Assembly (NCBI GenBank): GCA_900555005.1
Contig: USJM01000021.1
Span: 1-15,577, forward strand
DNA length: 15,577 nt
Origin: an uncultured Lachnospiraceae bacterium
GTDB taxonomy: Bacteria > Bacillota_A > Clostridia > Lachnospirales > Lachnospiraceae
Direction of reading: 5' to 3'
A program made the translations under genes and the position numbers. The notes under the pieces were generated by a model. That model had not been told where the DNA came from. It made no database searches and worked only from the letters and a program-made list of their open reading frames with translations. Shown piece by piece: positions 15,468-15,577 of the stretch; the stretch's first letter is position 1, and each line of letters starts with the position of its first letter.

Positions 15468-15577
15468 ATAGTGGTCTTGTGTATCCGGGCTGGATACCGG
15501 ATATGCCAAGGCCCGGCGCATCTGACACCGTAATCTGCCGCTCGCGGAAAATGGCTCCGCCTGCAATCGGGTCCTCT
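15451..15577 (-). CDS. C-terminus of a probable enolase-superfamily enzyme (dipeptide epimerase/muconate-cycloisomerase-like), truncated by window edge
   Basis: Only the last 41 codons are present; the stop TGA is at 15453-15451. The text GGAIFRERQITVSDAPGLGI matches the usual tail of the mandelate racemase/muconate lactonizing group, where a short strand is followed by 'xDxPGLGI'. The substrate cannot be inferred from so little, and the active-site domain is outside the window. It is on the same strand as the SseB-like gene but is separated from it by that gene's own promoter. Confidence 0.45.
   Translation of the reverse strand, partial: EDPIAGGAIFRERQITVSDAPGLGISGIQPGYTRPLFDNYV

Noticed and set aside
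15383..15566. Open frame extending the SseB-like protein upstream to 15566
   Set aside because: The extension crosses the promoter and the tail of the upstream enzyme in the wrong frame. The family-like N-terminus begins at 15382 in another frame.

Overview
The window reads as chromosomal DNA of a Gram-positive anaerobe of the Clostridia, most likely Lachnospiraceae. The signs are a minC-rodA-mgsA block, a HlyD-like/yggS/sepF division block, a YpuA-type DUF1002 secreted protein, AGGAGG ribosome sites and sigma-A promoters with 17-bp spacers. Base composition looks moderately GC-rich (by eye). No rRNA, tRNA, CRISPR array, transposase or phage gene was seen.

Layout. Positions 1-3057 (+): the 3' end of minC, rodA, a divergent mgsA and a membrane-anchored D,D-carboxypeptidase, all cell-shape or envelope functions. 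Positions 3110-3731 (+): a separately promoted small P-loop protein closed by a terminator. Positions 3755-6584 (+): a HlyD-like membrane protein, yggS and sepF, closed by a strong terminator. Positions 6613-9860 (+): aroB, lspA, rluD and dtd. Positions 9901-11158 (-): a tyrosine recombinase with its own promoter and a LexA-like operator. Positions 11163-13500 (-): a large secreted DUF1002 protein with its promoter and terminator. Positions 13561-14274 (+): lexA with an operator across its promoter. Positions 14283-15467 (-): an SseB-like protein and its promoter. Positions 15451-15577 (-): the 3' tail of a probable enolase-superfamily enzyme.

The most striking property is that ten of the fourteen genes that lie wholly inside the window cannot be read in one frame. 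Nine carry losses of a single base (eleven events, all deletions, nearly all explained by one base missing from a short run). The tenth, dtd, is broken by an extra 35 bp that looks like a diverged tandem copy of its own conserved SQFT segment. lspA also carries about 27 extra, almost pure G+C bases in a membrane helix. Because essential genes (lspA, lexA, aroB) are hit and the protein sequence stays well conserved on both sides of each break, sequencing or assembly error is the likeliest explanation. The reconstructed full-length products are annotated here.

The most interesting biology is regulatory. The lexA promoter carries GAAC-N4-GTTT, and a near-identical element (13 of 15 bases) sits inside a 34-bp palindrome just downstream of the recombinase promoter. 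This suggests that a complete Xer/integrase-type recombinase is under SOS control.
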